In this document: piece by piece, positions 27,152 through 35,966 of the stretch | Layout: each line of letters opens with the position of its first letter | Numbering within the stretch: position 1 is the stretch's first letter | Assembly: GCF_023016265.1 (NCBI RefSeq) | Contig: NZ_CP095412.1 | Span: 2,542,001 to 2,606,000 of the forward strand | Origin: Blastococcus sp. PRF04-17 | GTDB lineage: Bacteria > Actinomycetota > Actinomycetes > Mycobacteriales > Geodermatophilaceae | Direction: 5' to 3' | DNA: 64,000 bases | The notes under the pieces: generated by a model | What the model saw: the letters and a program-made list of their open reading frames with translations, nothing else | Told to the model about the DNA's origin: nothing | Database searches by the model: none | Made by a program: the position numbers and the translations under genes

Positions 27152-27167
27152 ACGATGTGTATTTCGC
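27152..27167 (+). promoter_or_regulatory. Shared palindromic promoter element, copy D
   Basis: ACGAT-GTGTAT-TTCGC, then A and TAATGT (27169-27174) as -10, with CTTTAT in the -35 region. It faces only the UPF0182 remnant, which begins ~17 bp downstream, so its original target has probably been lost. Confidence 0.6.
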
Positions 27168-27190
27168 ATAATGTCTTGCGGTAATGACGC

Positions 27191-27537
27191 GTGGTCAACT
27201 TCGGAGACCGGATTGCTACGGCGACACCCTGGAGCAGACCCCGGACTAGGTCTTCGGCGCGGGAGCCGATGAGCCGGCGGCGGACACCGGGGTACCGCCG
27301 CCTGAGGGCAGGGCTGAGCCCGGGGCAGCCCACAGAACCGCTCCCCGCACCGGCGGACGGCGGGACCCCGGCCGATCCGCGGCTGACCCGGGCGGTGACC
27401 GACCTCGACACCGCCCTGGACCGGGTGGCCGACGCCCAGCGCTCCGGCGACCTGGCCCGCTGGGCCAGGCGCTCGAAGAGCTGGGGGCCGCCGTCGAGGC
27501 GTACCAGGCGGTGGCCGGCTCGGGACCCGCCGCCTGA
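27191..27537 (+). pseudogene. Remnant of a UPF0182 gene 3' end
   Basis: The DNA matches the last ~350 bp of the intact UPF0182 gene (61550-61900): VNFGDRI at its start, and later LDTALDRVADAQRSGDL against IDTALDRVAEAQRSGDL in the intact copy. The reading frame is broken more than once, so no functional product is expected. It lacks the rest of the ~2.9-kb gene. It probably arose by duplication or recombination of the region's own sequence. Confidence 0.8.
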
Positions 27538-27763
27538 CCGGGGTCCGTGGGTCCTTCCCGGACGCAGCCCGCCACGGCGAGCTGGGGGTCGATGACCGAG
27601 CGCGCCCTGGGCATCCCCTCGGCATGGCCGGCGGTCCGCCGAGAGGGCCGACCGGCCGAGCACGGGTGGGTGCACGTGCGCTCCGTCGAGCTCTCGCGTC
27701 ACCCGCGCGCCCGTCACGGGGGCGGGCCTCCGCACGAGCGTTGCCGGCCCGCGCCCGCTGGGC

Positions 27764-28138
27764 TCAGCCGGACGGCCGCTCCGACCGTTCTCCGCCGGGA
27801 GGGTCCCCGACGGGCGCCGCCGCGAGGCGATCCTGCCGGGTGCCGGCCACCAGCGGCGCCCCCGCCCGCCATGCGGCCTCGCCGATCGCCAGGCCGGCGA
27901 TGGGGACGGTGAACAGCTGCAGCACCGCGGCCAGCAGCAGGGTCAGCACCGACGACACGCTCGGGGAGAGGACGACGACGCCGAGGAGCACGCACACCAC
28001 GCCGAGACCCGCTGCCTTGGTGACCGCGTTGGCCCGGTTGTACGCGTCGGGCATCCGGAACAGGCCCAGGGCGGCGAGCCCGATCAACGCAACGCCGAGG
28101 ACCACCAGCAGGCCGCCCCCGACCGCCTGCGGCGTCAC
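27764..28138 (-). CDS. mrpG: Mrp/Mnh antiporter subunit G
   Basis: A 124-residue protein with three hydrophobic helices and the MnhG signature LGLFRMPDAYNRANAVTKAAGLGV. The hydrophobic core covers residues 1-90; the last 35 are polar. GTG 28138 overlaps the mrpF stop (TTGTGA). Part of a complete seven-gene Na+(Ca2+,K+)/H+ antiporter operon, of which it is the last gene. Confidence 0.92.
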   Translation of the reverse strand: MTPQAVGGGLLVVLGVALIGLAALGLFRMPDAYNRANAVTKAAGLGVVCVLLGVVVLSPSVSSVLTLLLAAVLQLFTVPIAGLAIGEAAWRAGAPLVAGTRQDRLAAAPVGDPPGGERSERPSG

Positions 28139-28410
28139 AACGACCGCCGGGTGACCAGGCGGGCGATAGCGATCGTCGCCAGGAATCCGACCAGCGTGGC
28201 CACCAGCACCAGGTCGAGGAGCACGGGCTCGTCGAGCCGCACCGCCAGCAGTGCGACCGCGGCGATGAACGCGGCGAAGCCGAAGTCGACCGCGAGCGCC
28301 CGGTCGGCGTCGGTCGGGCCGACCGTGACGCGCACCATCGCCAGCGCCAGGGCGAGGGCGAGCAGGATCAGAGCCGCATCGAGCAGCAGGTGGGGCACCA
28401 CGTCGGTCAC
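28135..28410 (-). CDS. mrpF: Mrp/Mnh antiporter subunit F
   Basis: A 91-residue protein of three transmembrane helices with the MnhF core MVRVTVGPTDADRALAVDFG (GPTxxDR is the hallmark). It overlaps mrpE upstream and mrpG downstream by 4 bp each. Length is normal. Confidence 0.93.
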   Translation of the reverse strand: MTDVVPHLLLDAALILLALALALAMVRVTVGPTDADRALAVDFGFAAFIAAVALLAVRLDEPVLLDLVLVATLVGFLATIAIARLVTRRSL

Positions 28411-28826
28411 CTCCGGCCACTCCCTGCTCTGCGCTCCCCAAGGCGCCGGGTCGAGCGCATCGCACCGAGCATCTGCTCCTCCAGCACGCCCAGGTCCGCA
28501 CGGAACGCAGCCAGGTCGGGCGCCTGCATGCCGTGCACCGTCAGACGGGACCGGTCCGCGGCCAGGTCGAGCGCCATCGTTCCGGGCGTCAGCGTGATCA
28601 GGCCCATGAGGGTCGCGATCTCGGCGGGCGTCCGGCTCCGCAGCTCGATCTCGACCACGGCCGGGGCCAGCCTCGGACGGCGGGCGACGATCACGCGGGC
28701 CACGTCGAGGTTCGCCCGCAGGAAGCGCAGCAGGTAGGAGCCGCAGAAGACGGCGATCCGAGTGGCCCGCGACCGGCCGGCCCGGTCGGGCCCGCGGTCG
28801 GCGTCCGGCGGCACGGCGCGAGTCAC
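28407..28826 (-). CDS. mrpE: Mrp/Mnh antiporter subunit E
   Basis: A 139-residue protein. An N-terminal helix (IAVFCGSYLLRFLRANLDVA) precedes the soluble MnhE domain, with TPAEIATLMGLITLTPGTMA and DRSRLTVHGM. In full-length MrpE more helices precede this domain; here the N-terminus is short. GTG 28826 overlaps the mrpD stop. Alternative upstream starts would run deep into mrpD. Confidence 0.88.
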   Translation of the reverse strand: MTRAVPPDADRGPDRAGRSRATRIAVFCGSYLLRFLRANLDVARVIVARRPRLAPAVVEIELRSRTPAEIATLMGLITLTPGTMALDLAADRSRLTVHGMQAPDLAAFRADLGVLEEQMLGAMRSTRRLGERRAGSGRR

Positions 28827-30376
28827 GGCGAGGTCACCGCCGTCACGTAGGCCGTGGTGTCGACCAGCCCGCGGGCCGCCTCCTCGGCAACGGTCAGCAG
28901 CGGCTCGGCCCAGATGCCCAGCACCACCGCGAGCGCGGCCAGCACGACCGCCGGTGCGACCAGCACCGGGCGCACCCCGGTCCGAGGCCCGGCCGGTGCC
29001 GCCACGGCCACGTGTGCCCCGTGTCGGGCCGGCTCCTCGGCTCCGGCCGCTGCCGCCGCGCCGGGCCCGCCGGGCCCCGGTGCGGGCTGGGTGAAGACAG
29101 CGTTCCAGACCTTGAGCATGGAGGTGAGGGTGAGGAAACTGACCCCGGCGATGGCCGCCGCGGCCACGTAGTGCGCCTCGTGCAGGACGGCGTCGAGCAG
29201 GTACAGCTTGGCTACGAAGCCCGACAACGGAGGAACGCCGACCAGGGCCAGCGCCGAGATGCCGAAGGCGACGGCCAGCGCCGGTTCCCGCCGTCCCAGC
29301 CCGCGGAGGCGATGAAGTTCGTCGGTGCCGTAGCCGACCTCCACCGCGCCGGCGCACATCAGCAGCGCGGCCTTCACCAGCACGTACTGCACCAGGAAGA
29401 AGATGCCGGCGGCCAGCCCCGCCGTGGTGAACAGCGCCAGGCCGACGACCATGTAGCCGATCTGGCTGACCATGTGGAAGGTGAGCACCGACCGCATCGA
29501 CCCCTCCCCCACGGCGCCGAGCACGCCGACGACCATGGTCGTCACGCCGGCGGCCATGATGAGCCACAGCCAGCGCTGGTCGCCGTCGAAGACCACGGAG
29601 TAGACCCGGACCAGGGCGTAGACCCCCACCTTGGTCAGCAGCCCCGAGAACAGCACGACCACCGCGGGCCCCGCGGCGGCATACGAGCCGGGCAGCCAGC
29701 TGTGCAGCGGCACGACAGCGGCCTTGACGGCCAGGGCGACCATGAGAACGGCACCGGCGACTCCGACCGCCGGTACGGAGGCGGCTCCCGCCAGCTCGCC
29801 GAGGTTCACCGTGCCGGTGACCCCGTAGAGCAGGCCCACACCGGCCAGGAAGAGGGTGGAGGCGAGGAGGTTGACCGCGAGGTACCGCCGTCCGGCCGCC
29901 AATCGCCGAGCGCCCCCGGCGGCGACGAGCAGCACGTAGCTCGGCACGAGCATGACCTCGACGAAGACGAACAGGTTGAACAGATCGCCGGTGAGTAGCG
30001 CGCCGTAGACACCGGTCGAGAGAACCAGGGCGAGCGGCACGAAGTATCCCTCGTCCTCCCCGGTAGCCGCGGCGAAGGCGAGGCTCGCCAGCACCAGCGC
30101 CGAGGTGACCGCCAGCAGCACCGCACTCAGCACATCGGCCACCAGCACGATGGCGATTCCGGGCGGCCAGCCGCCCAGCCGTAGCGTGGCGATGCCCCCG
30201 TCGAGCGCCGCGGCCAGCAGGACGACGGCGACCACCAGCACCAGCGAGGTGGCCCCCCACCCGACCGTCCGCATCAGCAGCGAGAAGCCGCCCGGCGCCC
30301 GACGGGCGGCCAGCACGAGCGCACCGGCGGCCGCCAGCGGCGCGGCGACGGGTACGACGAGCAGCGTCGCGCTCAC
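28823..30376 (-). CDS. mrpD: Mrp/Mnh antiporter subunit D (proton-conducting)
   Basis: A 517-residue relative of complex I NuoN/NuoM with about fourteen helices. Family marks are LFVFVEVMLVPSYVLL (the conserved Glu of helix 5), VKAAVVPLHSWLPGSY with the key Lys, and SVLTFHMVSQIGYMVVG. The ATG overlaps the mrpC stop. The polar C-terminal loop before the last helix is alanine/proline-rich. Confidence 0.94.
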   Translation of the reverse strand: MSATLLVVPVAAPLAAAGALVLAARRAPGGFSLLMRTVGWGATSLVLVVAVVLLAAALDGGIATLRLGGWPPGIAIVLVADVLSAVLLAVTSALVLASLAFAAATGEDEGYFVPLALVLSTGVYGALLTGDLFNLFVFVEVMLVPSYVLLVAAGGARRLAAGRRYLAVNLLASTLFLAGVGLLYGVTGTVNLGELAGAASVPAVGVAGAVLMVALAVKAAVVPLHSWLPGSYAAAGPAVVVLFSGLLTKVGVYALVRVYSVVFDGDQRWLWLIMAAGVTTMVVGVLGAVGEGSMRSVLTFHMVSQIGYMVVGLALFTTAGLAAGIFFLVQYVLVKAALLMCAGAVEVGYGTDELHRLRGLGRREPALAVAFGISALALVGVPPLSGFVAKLYLLDAVLHEAHYVAAAAIAGVSFLTLTSMLKVWNAVFTQPAPGPGGPGAAAAAGAEEPARHGAHVAVAAPAGPRTGVRPVLVAPAVVLAALAVVLGIWAEPLLTVAEEAARGLVDTTAYVTAVTSP

Positions 30377-30795
30377 GGTGCACCTCCGGTCGGGTGCGTC
30401 CCGGCGCCCCCGGCGCGCACCTTCTGCTGGGCAGGCGCCGACCGCCCGCTGGATGCGGGCGCAGGATCGTCGGCAAGGTCGCCTCTGTCGCCGGGTCCGT
30501 CGGCGTCGCCGCTGCGTTCGGCTCGAACCAACGCCAACAGGTAGACGGTGATGCCGAAGGCAATGACGATCGCCGTCAGAACGAAGGCCTGCGGCAGCGG
30601 ATCGGCGGTGGCCGCCGGATCGCCGCGGCCGACGAACGGCACTCCGCGGCGGTCGGTGCCTCCGGCAGAGAGCATCAGCACGTTGACGGCGTGGCTCAGG
30701 AGCACGAAGCCGAAGACGACCTGCAGCATCCCGCGCTGCAGCACGAACCAGACCCCGCCGGCGACCAGCAGACCCACGACCACCGCCGCGCTCAT
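30373..30795 (-). CDS. mrpC: Mrp/Mnh antiporter subunit C
   Basis: A 140-residue NuoK-like protein with three helices. VFGFVLLSHAVNVLMLSAGG and DPLPQAFVLTAIVIAFGITV (DPLPQALVLTAIVI) are diagnostic. The C-terminal ~40 residues are polar and extend beyond the usual length. ATG 30795 overlaps the mrpB stop. Confidence 0.93.
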   Translation of the reverse strand: MSAAVVVGLLVAGGVWFVLQRGMLQVVFGFVLLSHAVNVLMLSAGGTDRRGVPFVGRGDPAATADPLPQAFVLTAIVIAFGITVYLLALVRAERSGDADGPGDRGDLADDPAPASSGRSAPAQQKVRAGGAGTHPTGGAP

Positions 30796-31292
30796 GGCGA
30801 CACCTGACGGCCGGTCGTCGCGAAGTGGGCGCCGGCGGAGCGCGGCACCGGGCCGCGCGTGGCCGGCGTCACCGGCAACGACTCGAGTCGGTGCAACGGG
30901 TCGGGGGCCGCCGCGCCGCCGCCGAGTCGCTCGAGCGTGACGACCAGCAGCCCGAGCACCATGAGCAGCACCCCGGTGTCGAACAGCAGTGCCGACCCGA
31001 TCCCCAGCCGGCCGAGCAGCGGCAGGTGGAACGGTGCGAGGAACGCCTCGCCCAGGACCGCGGCGAGCAGACCGGTGCCGAGGGCGAGCAGCAGGCCGGT
31101 TCCCACCAGCGCGTCGGCTCGCAACCACCGGGGCAGGCGCCCGTGGGCAAGCTGGAACAGGGCCACGGCGGCGCCGGCGACCAGGGCCGCGATGAACCCG
31201 CCGCCGGGCTCGTTGTGCCCCCGCCACAGCAGGAAGGCGGCCAGCAGCACCACGCCGGGAACGAGGAGGCGCGCGGTCACCTGAAGCATCAC
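30792..31292 (-). CDS. mrpB: Mrp/Mnh antiporter subunit B
   Basis: A 166-residue MnhB protein with four helices and the hallmark RGHNEPGGGFIAALVAG. The C-terminal tail is polar. It overlaps mrpA and mrpC. In this operon MnhB stands alone, in contrast to the fused form in the second cluster. Confidence 0.93.
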   Translation of the reverse strand: MMLQVTARLLVPGVVLLAAFLLWRGHNEPGGGFIAALVAGAAVALFQLAHGRLPRWLRADALVGTGLLLALGTGLLAAVLGEAFLAPFHLPLLGRLGIGSALLFDTGVLLMVLGLLVVTLERLGGGAAAPDPLHRLESLPVTPATRGPVPRSAGAHFATTGRQVSP

Positions 31293-33625
31293 GTCCGCGC
31301 CGCCGGATACGGGTACCGAGCGGCTTCGGACGACCCGCGGCGGGCCGACCGCTCGGTGCGATGGCCGAGGAGCGCGAGCAGCCCCAGCGCCGCGACACCC
31401 AGCACGACGGCCTCGCCGAGGGTGTCCATGGCCCGGAAGTCGACCAGGATTGTGTTGACCACGTTGGTGCCTCCCGTCGCGGGCTCGGCGGTGCGGAGGA
31501 AGAACTCGCCGGCGGCAGAGGGATCCCGTCGTCCGGTCAGCGCGAAGGTGGCGCCCGCCGCCGCAAGGCCGCAGCCCAGGGCCAGGGAGGCAGCGGGCAG
31601 CAGGCGACGGCGATCGAGGGGTGGCAGGCGCCGCGGCAGTCCGCCCAGCACGAGCACGATGACGACCGCGGTGAGCACCTCGATCAGCAGCAGGGTGAGA
31701 GCGACGTCTGGTGCGCCGGCCAGGAGGAACCAGACGGAGACCAGCAGCCCGACGAAGCCGAGCAGCGCGACCGCTCCCAGCGCCGAGCGGGCCACGACCG
31801 TGCCGGCGACGGCCAGCGCGACCAGCGCCGCAATCGGCCAGTCCAGCGGGGTGTCTGTGTCTCCCCGCTCAGGCATCTGCTCCAAGGCGGCGAGACCCAC
31901 GCCCCCGAGGGCCACGACCACGAGCAGCGGGCGCGCCAGGTGGCCGGCCAGGCCCTCGGCACGGTCCGGTCGGCCCACCGCACGGCCGAGGGCGAGCACG
32001 GCGTCGTGCGCGCGGTCGAACATCGCGCCGCCGTCGGGCACCGGCACCCGGTCGAGCAGCCGGTCCACCTTCCGCCGCCGCAGGTAGAGGACCAGTCCCG
32101 TGCTCACGGCGATGGCCGACATGACGATCTCGGGGCTGAGCCCATGCCAGAACTGGAAGGCCCGCACCGGCTCGTCGGACACCACGTCGGCACCGGCGCG
32201 GACCACGACCGGGTTCAGGAGGTTGATGCCCGGCCCCAGGCCGAGGCCGACGAGGGCCGGCACGACCGCAGGAGCCAGGAAGGCCGGCGAGGGCTCGTAC
32301 AGGTCGGGCTGGCGGGTCGGCCCCCCGAAAGCGCCGAAGAAGATCCGCAGTCCGTAGGCGGTGGTGAGCGCGGACGCCGTGACGCCGACCACGCCGGCCA
32401 CGAGGCCCGCCCAGGGGGCGAAGTCGGCCTGGAACAGGCCCTGGAAGAGGTACTCCTTGCTCACGAAGCCCAGCAGCGGCGGGACGCCGGCCATCGACAG
32501 CCCGGCCAGGCCGGTGACCGTGGCGGTCACCGGCATCACCCGCCGCAGCCCCGACAACTGCCGAATGTCGCGACTGCCGGTCTCCTTGTCGATGATCCCG
32601 ACCAGCATGAACAGCGTCGCCTTGAACAGCGCGTGCGCGAAGGTGTGCAGCATGGCGGCCGCCAGCGCGGTGGAGGTGCCTACGCCGATCGCCGCGACGA
32701 GGAAGCCGAGCTGACTCACCGTCGAGTGGGCGAGGATGGCCTTGAGGTCGTGCTGGCGCAGCGCCATGAAAGCACCGACGACCGCCGACGTGAGCCCGAC
32801 CGAGACCAGCAGCGCTGACCAGGCCGGCAGGCCGGAGAAGACCGGTGAGACCCGCATGAGCAGGTAGATGCCGGCCTTCACCATCGTCGCCGCGTGCAGG
32901 TAGGCGCTCACCGGGGTCATCGCGACCATGGCTCCGGGCAACCAGAAGTGCAGCGGCACCTGCGCCGACTTCGTGAACGCCGCGAGCGCGACCAGGACCG
33001 CGATGGTCCCGGCGAGCGGCGAGCGGAGCACCTCGTCGGGGTCGGCCAGGATCGCTGCGAGATCCGTGGTGCCCGTGACCTCGACCAGCAGGACGACAGC
33101 CACGAGCAGGGCCAGCCCACCGGCGGCGGTGACGAGCAGCCCCCGCCGGGCCGGCCGCGTCGCCCGGCCGCCGGTCATCCCGACGAGGAGGAAGGAGCAG
33201 AACGTGGTCAGCTCCCAGAAGACGAAGAGCAGCACCACGTCGGCGGCCAGGACCAGGCCGAGCATCGCCCCGGCGAATAGGGTCAGCAGGCCGTAGACGG
33301 CGCCGTGCCGTCCGGTCGGACCGAGATAGCGTGGGCAGTAGGCCATGATCAGCGCGCCGACGCCCAGCACGATCAGGCTGAAGAGCAGCGCGAGCCCGTC
33401 GAGCCGCAGCGCGAAGGCGACGTCCAGCGAGGGCAGCCACGTGGTGGCGAACTCGACGGTGCCGCCGTCCAGCACGCGCGGTACCGCCGACCCCAGGAGC
33501 ATGGCCACGCCGACGAAACCGCCGGCGAGGGCGTAGCCGGTGTCTCGTCCCCATGCGCGACGCGCGAGCAGCGGCGCCAGCCCGGCCATGACCGCCATGG
33601 CCGCCAGCGCGAGGATCAGGATCAC
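31289..33625 (-). CDS. mrpA: Mrp/Mnh antiporter subunit A
   Basis: A 778-residue subunit. Residues 1-500 are NuoL-like (VFWELTTFCSFLLVGMTGG with its conserved Glu, KSAQVPLHFWLPGAMVAMTP, ILAHSTVSQLGFLV). The C-terminal third carries the MbhD/MbhE-type helices (GAPDVALTLLLIEVLTAVVIVL and NTILVDFRAMDTLGEAVVLG). Length is normal for MrpA. GTG 33625 starts the operon; the product would couple Na+ or other cation efflux to H+ uptake. The 345-bp upstream region is shared with divergent icd. Confidence 0.94.
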   Translation of the reverse strand: MILILALAAMAVMAGLAPLLARRAWGRDTGYALAGGFVGVAMLLGSAVPRVLDGGTVEFATTWLPSLDVAFALRLDGLALLFSLIVLGVGALIMAYCPRYLGPTGRHGAVYGLLTLFAGAMLGLVLAADVVLLFVFWELTTFCSFLLVGMTGGRATRPARRGLLVTAAGGLALLVAVVLLVEVTGTTDLAAILADPDEVLRSPLAGTIAVLVALAAFTKSAQVPLHFWLPGAMVAMTPVSAYLHAATMVKAGIYLLMRVSPVFSGLPAWSALLVSVGLTSAVVGAFMALRQHDLKAILAHSTVSQLGFLVAAIGVGTSTALAAAMLHTFAHALFKATLFMLVGIIDKETGSRDIRQLSGLRRVMPVTATVTGLAGLSMAGVPPLLGFVSKEYLFQGLFQADFAPWAGLVAGVVGVTASALTTAYGLRIFFGAFGGPTRQPDLYEPSPAFLAPAVVPALVGLGLGPGINLLNPVVVRAGADVVSDEPVRAFQFWHGLSPEIVMSAIAVSTGLVLYLRRRKVDRLLDRVPVPDGGAMFDRAHDAVLALGRAVGRPDRAEGLAGHLARPLLVVVALGGVGLAALEQMPERGDTDTPLDWPIAALVALAVAGTVVARSALGAVALLGFVGLLVSVWFLLAGAPDVALTLLLIEVLTAVVIVLVLGGLPRRLPPLDRRRLLPAASLALGCGLAAAGATFALTGRRDPSAAGEFFLRTAEPATGGTNVVNTILVDFRAMDTLGEAVVLGVAALGLLALLGHRTERSARRGSSEAARYPYPAART

Positions 33626-33906
33626 GGCGGACCACCGCGCGCAGCCCCCGGCCGGGCGATCACGTCGACGGGGGCGCCGCGCCGGCCGGCTCGCTGAGTT
33701 CGGCGGTGCCGCAGGGGGCGCCAGCCGGGCAGGTCCGGGACCCGCACACCGTGCATCACACGTCCCGCCTCCCGCTGAGTCGCGGCGTAAAAGCGTAACC
33801 TAATTCTTGAAGAGGGATGCGTCTATCCCCCCGTCGTCCCGGCGCCCGATCGCGATCGACACACCCGACGGGCCACTTCATGGAGGGGCTCCACTCCACC
33901 CTTTAC
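33626..33906. other. Divergent mrp/icd intergenic region
   Basis: It contains a locally AT-rich patch around 33785-33815 (CGTAAAAGCGTAACCTAATTC) likely to hold the minus-strand mrp promoter. I could not fit the shared palindrome to it. Promoter copy E follows at 33907 on the plus strand. Confidence 0.4.
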
Positions 33907-33922
33907 ACGATACTCGTTTCGC
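33907..33922 (+). promoter_or_regulatory. Shared palindromic promoter element, copy E
   Basis: ACGAT-ACTCGT-TTCGC, then G and TAATAC (33924-33929) as -10, with CTTTAC in the -35 region. About 42 nt before the icd ATG. It is among the closest copies to the consensus. Confidence 0.7.
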
Positions 33923-33970
33923 GTAATACTTTGCGGTACAAGAAGTCCGGGACCAAGGGAGAGTGACCCG

Positions 33971-35479
33971 ATGACCGGCACCCCGACGGCTCAGCGACAC
34001 GCCGCAGCGACATCAGACGAGCCACGACGCGAGGCGGCGGCCGGAGTCCCGGTCACCGTGGCCCGCGGGGACGGCATCGGCCCGGAGATCATGGAGGCGA
34101 CCCTGCGGATCCTCGACGCGGCCGGCGCCCGGCTCGCGGTCGAGGAAATCGAGATCGGCGAGTCGGTCTACCGGCGGGGGCACAGCGCCGGCATCGAGCC
34201 CTCGACGTGGGAGTCGCTGCGGCGGACCCAGGTGTTCCTCAAGGCACCGATCACCACACCGCAGGGTGGTGGGTTCAAGTCCCTCAACGTGACCGTGCGC
34301 AAGACGCTGGGCCTGTACGCCAACGTGCGGCCCTGCGTCGCCTACGCGCCGTTCGTCCCCACCCGGCACCCGGGGATGGACGTCGTGGTCATCCGGGAGA
34401 ACGAGGAGGACCTCTACGCCGGCATCGAGCACCGCCAGACCGACGAGGTCACCCAGTGCCTGAAGCTGATCAGCCGGCCCGGCTGCGAGCGGATCGTCCG
34501 GTACGCCTTCGAGCACGCCCGCCGGCACGGCCGTCGGAAGGTCACCTGCTTCACCAAGGACAACATCATGAAGCTGACCGACGGGCTCTTCCACCGGGTC
34601 TTCGACGAGATCGCCGCCGAGTACCCCGACCTGGAGAACGAGCACTGGATCGTCGACATCGGGGCCGCCAAGCTGGCCGACACCCCGGAGGCCTTCGATG
34701 TCGTGGTCACCCCGAACCTCTACGGCGACATCCTCTCCGACGTCGCCGCGCAGATAGCCGGCTCGGTCGGCCTGGCCGGCTCGGCCAACATCGGCGACCA
34801 GGTCGCGATGTTCGAGGCCATCCACGGTTCGGCTCCGCGCCGCGCTGGCCAGGACGTCGCCAACCCCTCGGGTCTGCTCATGGGAGCGGTCATGATGCTC
34901 GTCCACGTCGGGCAGGCCGAGGTCGCCGAGCGGGTGCACAACGCATGGCTCGCGACGCTCGAGGCCGGCGCGGCCACGTATGACATCGCCCCCGCTGGGC
35001 GCGCGCCGCTCGGGACGCAGGCCTTTGCCGACGCGATCGTCGCCCGACTGGGCGACCGCCCCCGCACTCTCAACCCCGTGCGCTACGCCGCGCTCCCACC
35101 GGCGGTGCCGCGTCAGAAGCCCGCACCGCGCACGCCCGAGCGCAAGACCATGGACGGCGTCGACATCTTCGTCCACGACGCCGGGACCTCCCCCGACGCA
35201 CTCGCTGCCATCCTGCGGGAGGCGTCCAGGGACTCCTACCTGAAGCTCCAGATGATCTCCAACCGGGGAGTCAAGGTCTGGCCCGACGGGCTGCCGGAGA
35301 CGTTCTGCACCGACCACTGGCGGGCTCGCTTCATCGCCCCGGCACCCGGCTGCGCCCACCACAAGCACGTGCTGCAGCTGCTGTACTTCCTGGAGCGGGC
35401 CGGGGTCGACTTCATCAAGACCGAGGGCCTCCACCGGTTCGGCGGGCAGCCCGGCTATTCGCTGGGACAAGGGCAGTGA
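33971..35479 (+). CDS. icd: Isocitrate dehydrogenase, Thermus-type with C-terminal extension
   Basis: A 502-residue member of the isocitrate/isopropylmalate dehydrogenase family. Substrate and cofactor motifs visible are ARGDGIGPEIMEATL, KAPITTPQGGGFKSLNVTVR, VVIRENEEDLYAGIEH, NLYGDILSDVAAQIAGSVGL and AIHGSAPRRAGQDVANPSG. The ~140-residue C-terminal domain (DIFVHDAGTSPDALAAIL ... SNRGVKVWPDG) is found in the longer Thermus/Rickettsia-like IDH branch. It decarboxylates isocitrate to 2-oxoglutarate. Many actinobacteria instead use a monomeric IDH, so this may be a second, condition-specific enzyme. The ATG follows AAGGGAGAG; the stop overlaps the next GTG. Confidence 0.88.
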   Translation: MTGTPTAQRHAAATSDEPRREAAAGVPVTVARGDGIGPEIMEATLRILDAAGARLAVEEIEIGESVYRRGHSAGIEPSTWESLRRTQVFLKAPITTPQGGGFKSLNVTVRKTLGLYANVRPCVAYAPFVPTRHPGMDVVVIRENEEDLYAGIEHRQTDEVTQCLKLISRPGCERIVRYAFEHARRHGRRKVTCFTKDNIMKLTDGLFHRVFDEIAAEYPDLENEHWIVDIGAAKLADTPEAFDVVVTPNLYGDILSDVAAQIAGSVGLAGSANIGDQVAMFEAIHGSAPRRAGQDVANPSGLLMGAVMMLVHVGQAEVAERVHNAWLATLEAGAATYDIAPAGRAPLGTQAFADAIVARLGDRPRTLNPVRYAALPPAVPRQKPAPRTPERKTMDGVDIFVHDAGTSPDALAAILREASRDSYLKLQMISNRGVKVWPDGLPETFCTDHWRARFIAPAPGCAHHKHVLQLLYFLERAGVDFIKTEGLHRFGGQPGYSLGQGQ

Positions 35480-35934
35480 CCGCCACGGTGGCGCAGCAGC
35501 GCCGTGCCGCTGGATCCGGTGGTTCGCTGTGCGCCTACTGCCCCGATCCCGCGACCTTCCCGCCGCCGCCGTGCTGGATCGTCCAGGCGCCGCAGCGAGC
35601 CCGCCTCGAGCTGGCGGCCGCCGTCCTCCGGCGGCACGGCATCCTGGCGACCCCGGCGCCCGGCCGTGATCCGGAACGGACACGCCGCCGGTTGGAGGAC
35701 GAGCTCGGCCGCCGCTTCCCGGACGGTGCCCGGTCCTACCTCTTCTGGACGGCGCCGGACGCCGAACAGTGCTTCGACGATCTCGGTGACCTGGTCGAGG
35801 ACCTCCCCTTGTACCACCCGGCGCACCTGGCCGCCGCGGTCGCCGCCGTGCTGGAGCAGGCGGGTCTGTCGGCGTCGCAGCTGCCGGACGGCCGGACGAC
35901 GGTCGCCCATCGCCACACGAGACCCCCGACGTGA
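35476..35934 (+). CDS. Conserved-looking protein of unknown function
   Basis: A 152-residue soluble protein that I do not recognise. The N-terminus has a CAYC pair (SLCAYCPDP) that could bind metal; the middle is an alpha/beta region (PARLELAAAVLRRHGIL-like) and the C-terminus is helical. The GTG start overlaps the icd stop, so it is co-translated with isocitrate dehydrogenase, and the operon continues to a lipoprotein. Confidence 0.6.
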   Translation: MTATVAQQRRAAGSGGSLCAYCPDPATFPPPPCWIVQAPQRARLELAAAVLRRHGILATPAPGRDPERTRRRLEDELGRRFPDGARSYLFWTAPDAEQCFDDLGDLVEDLPLYHPAHLAAAVAAVLEQAGLSASQLPDGRTTVAHRHTRPPT

Positions 35935-35966
35935 CCGAGCCCGCAAGCCGAGCGGAGGGCCCTACG

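Noticed and set aside
33785-33815. Possible copy of the shared palindrome before mrpA (GCGTAA present)
   Set aside because: Only a GCGTAA fragment matches; the two arms with six-base spacing could not be found.
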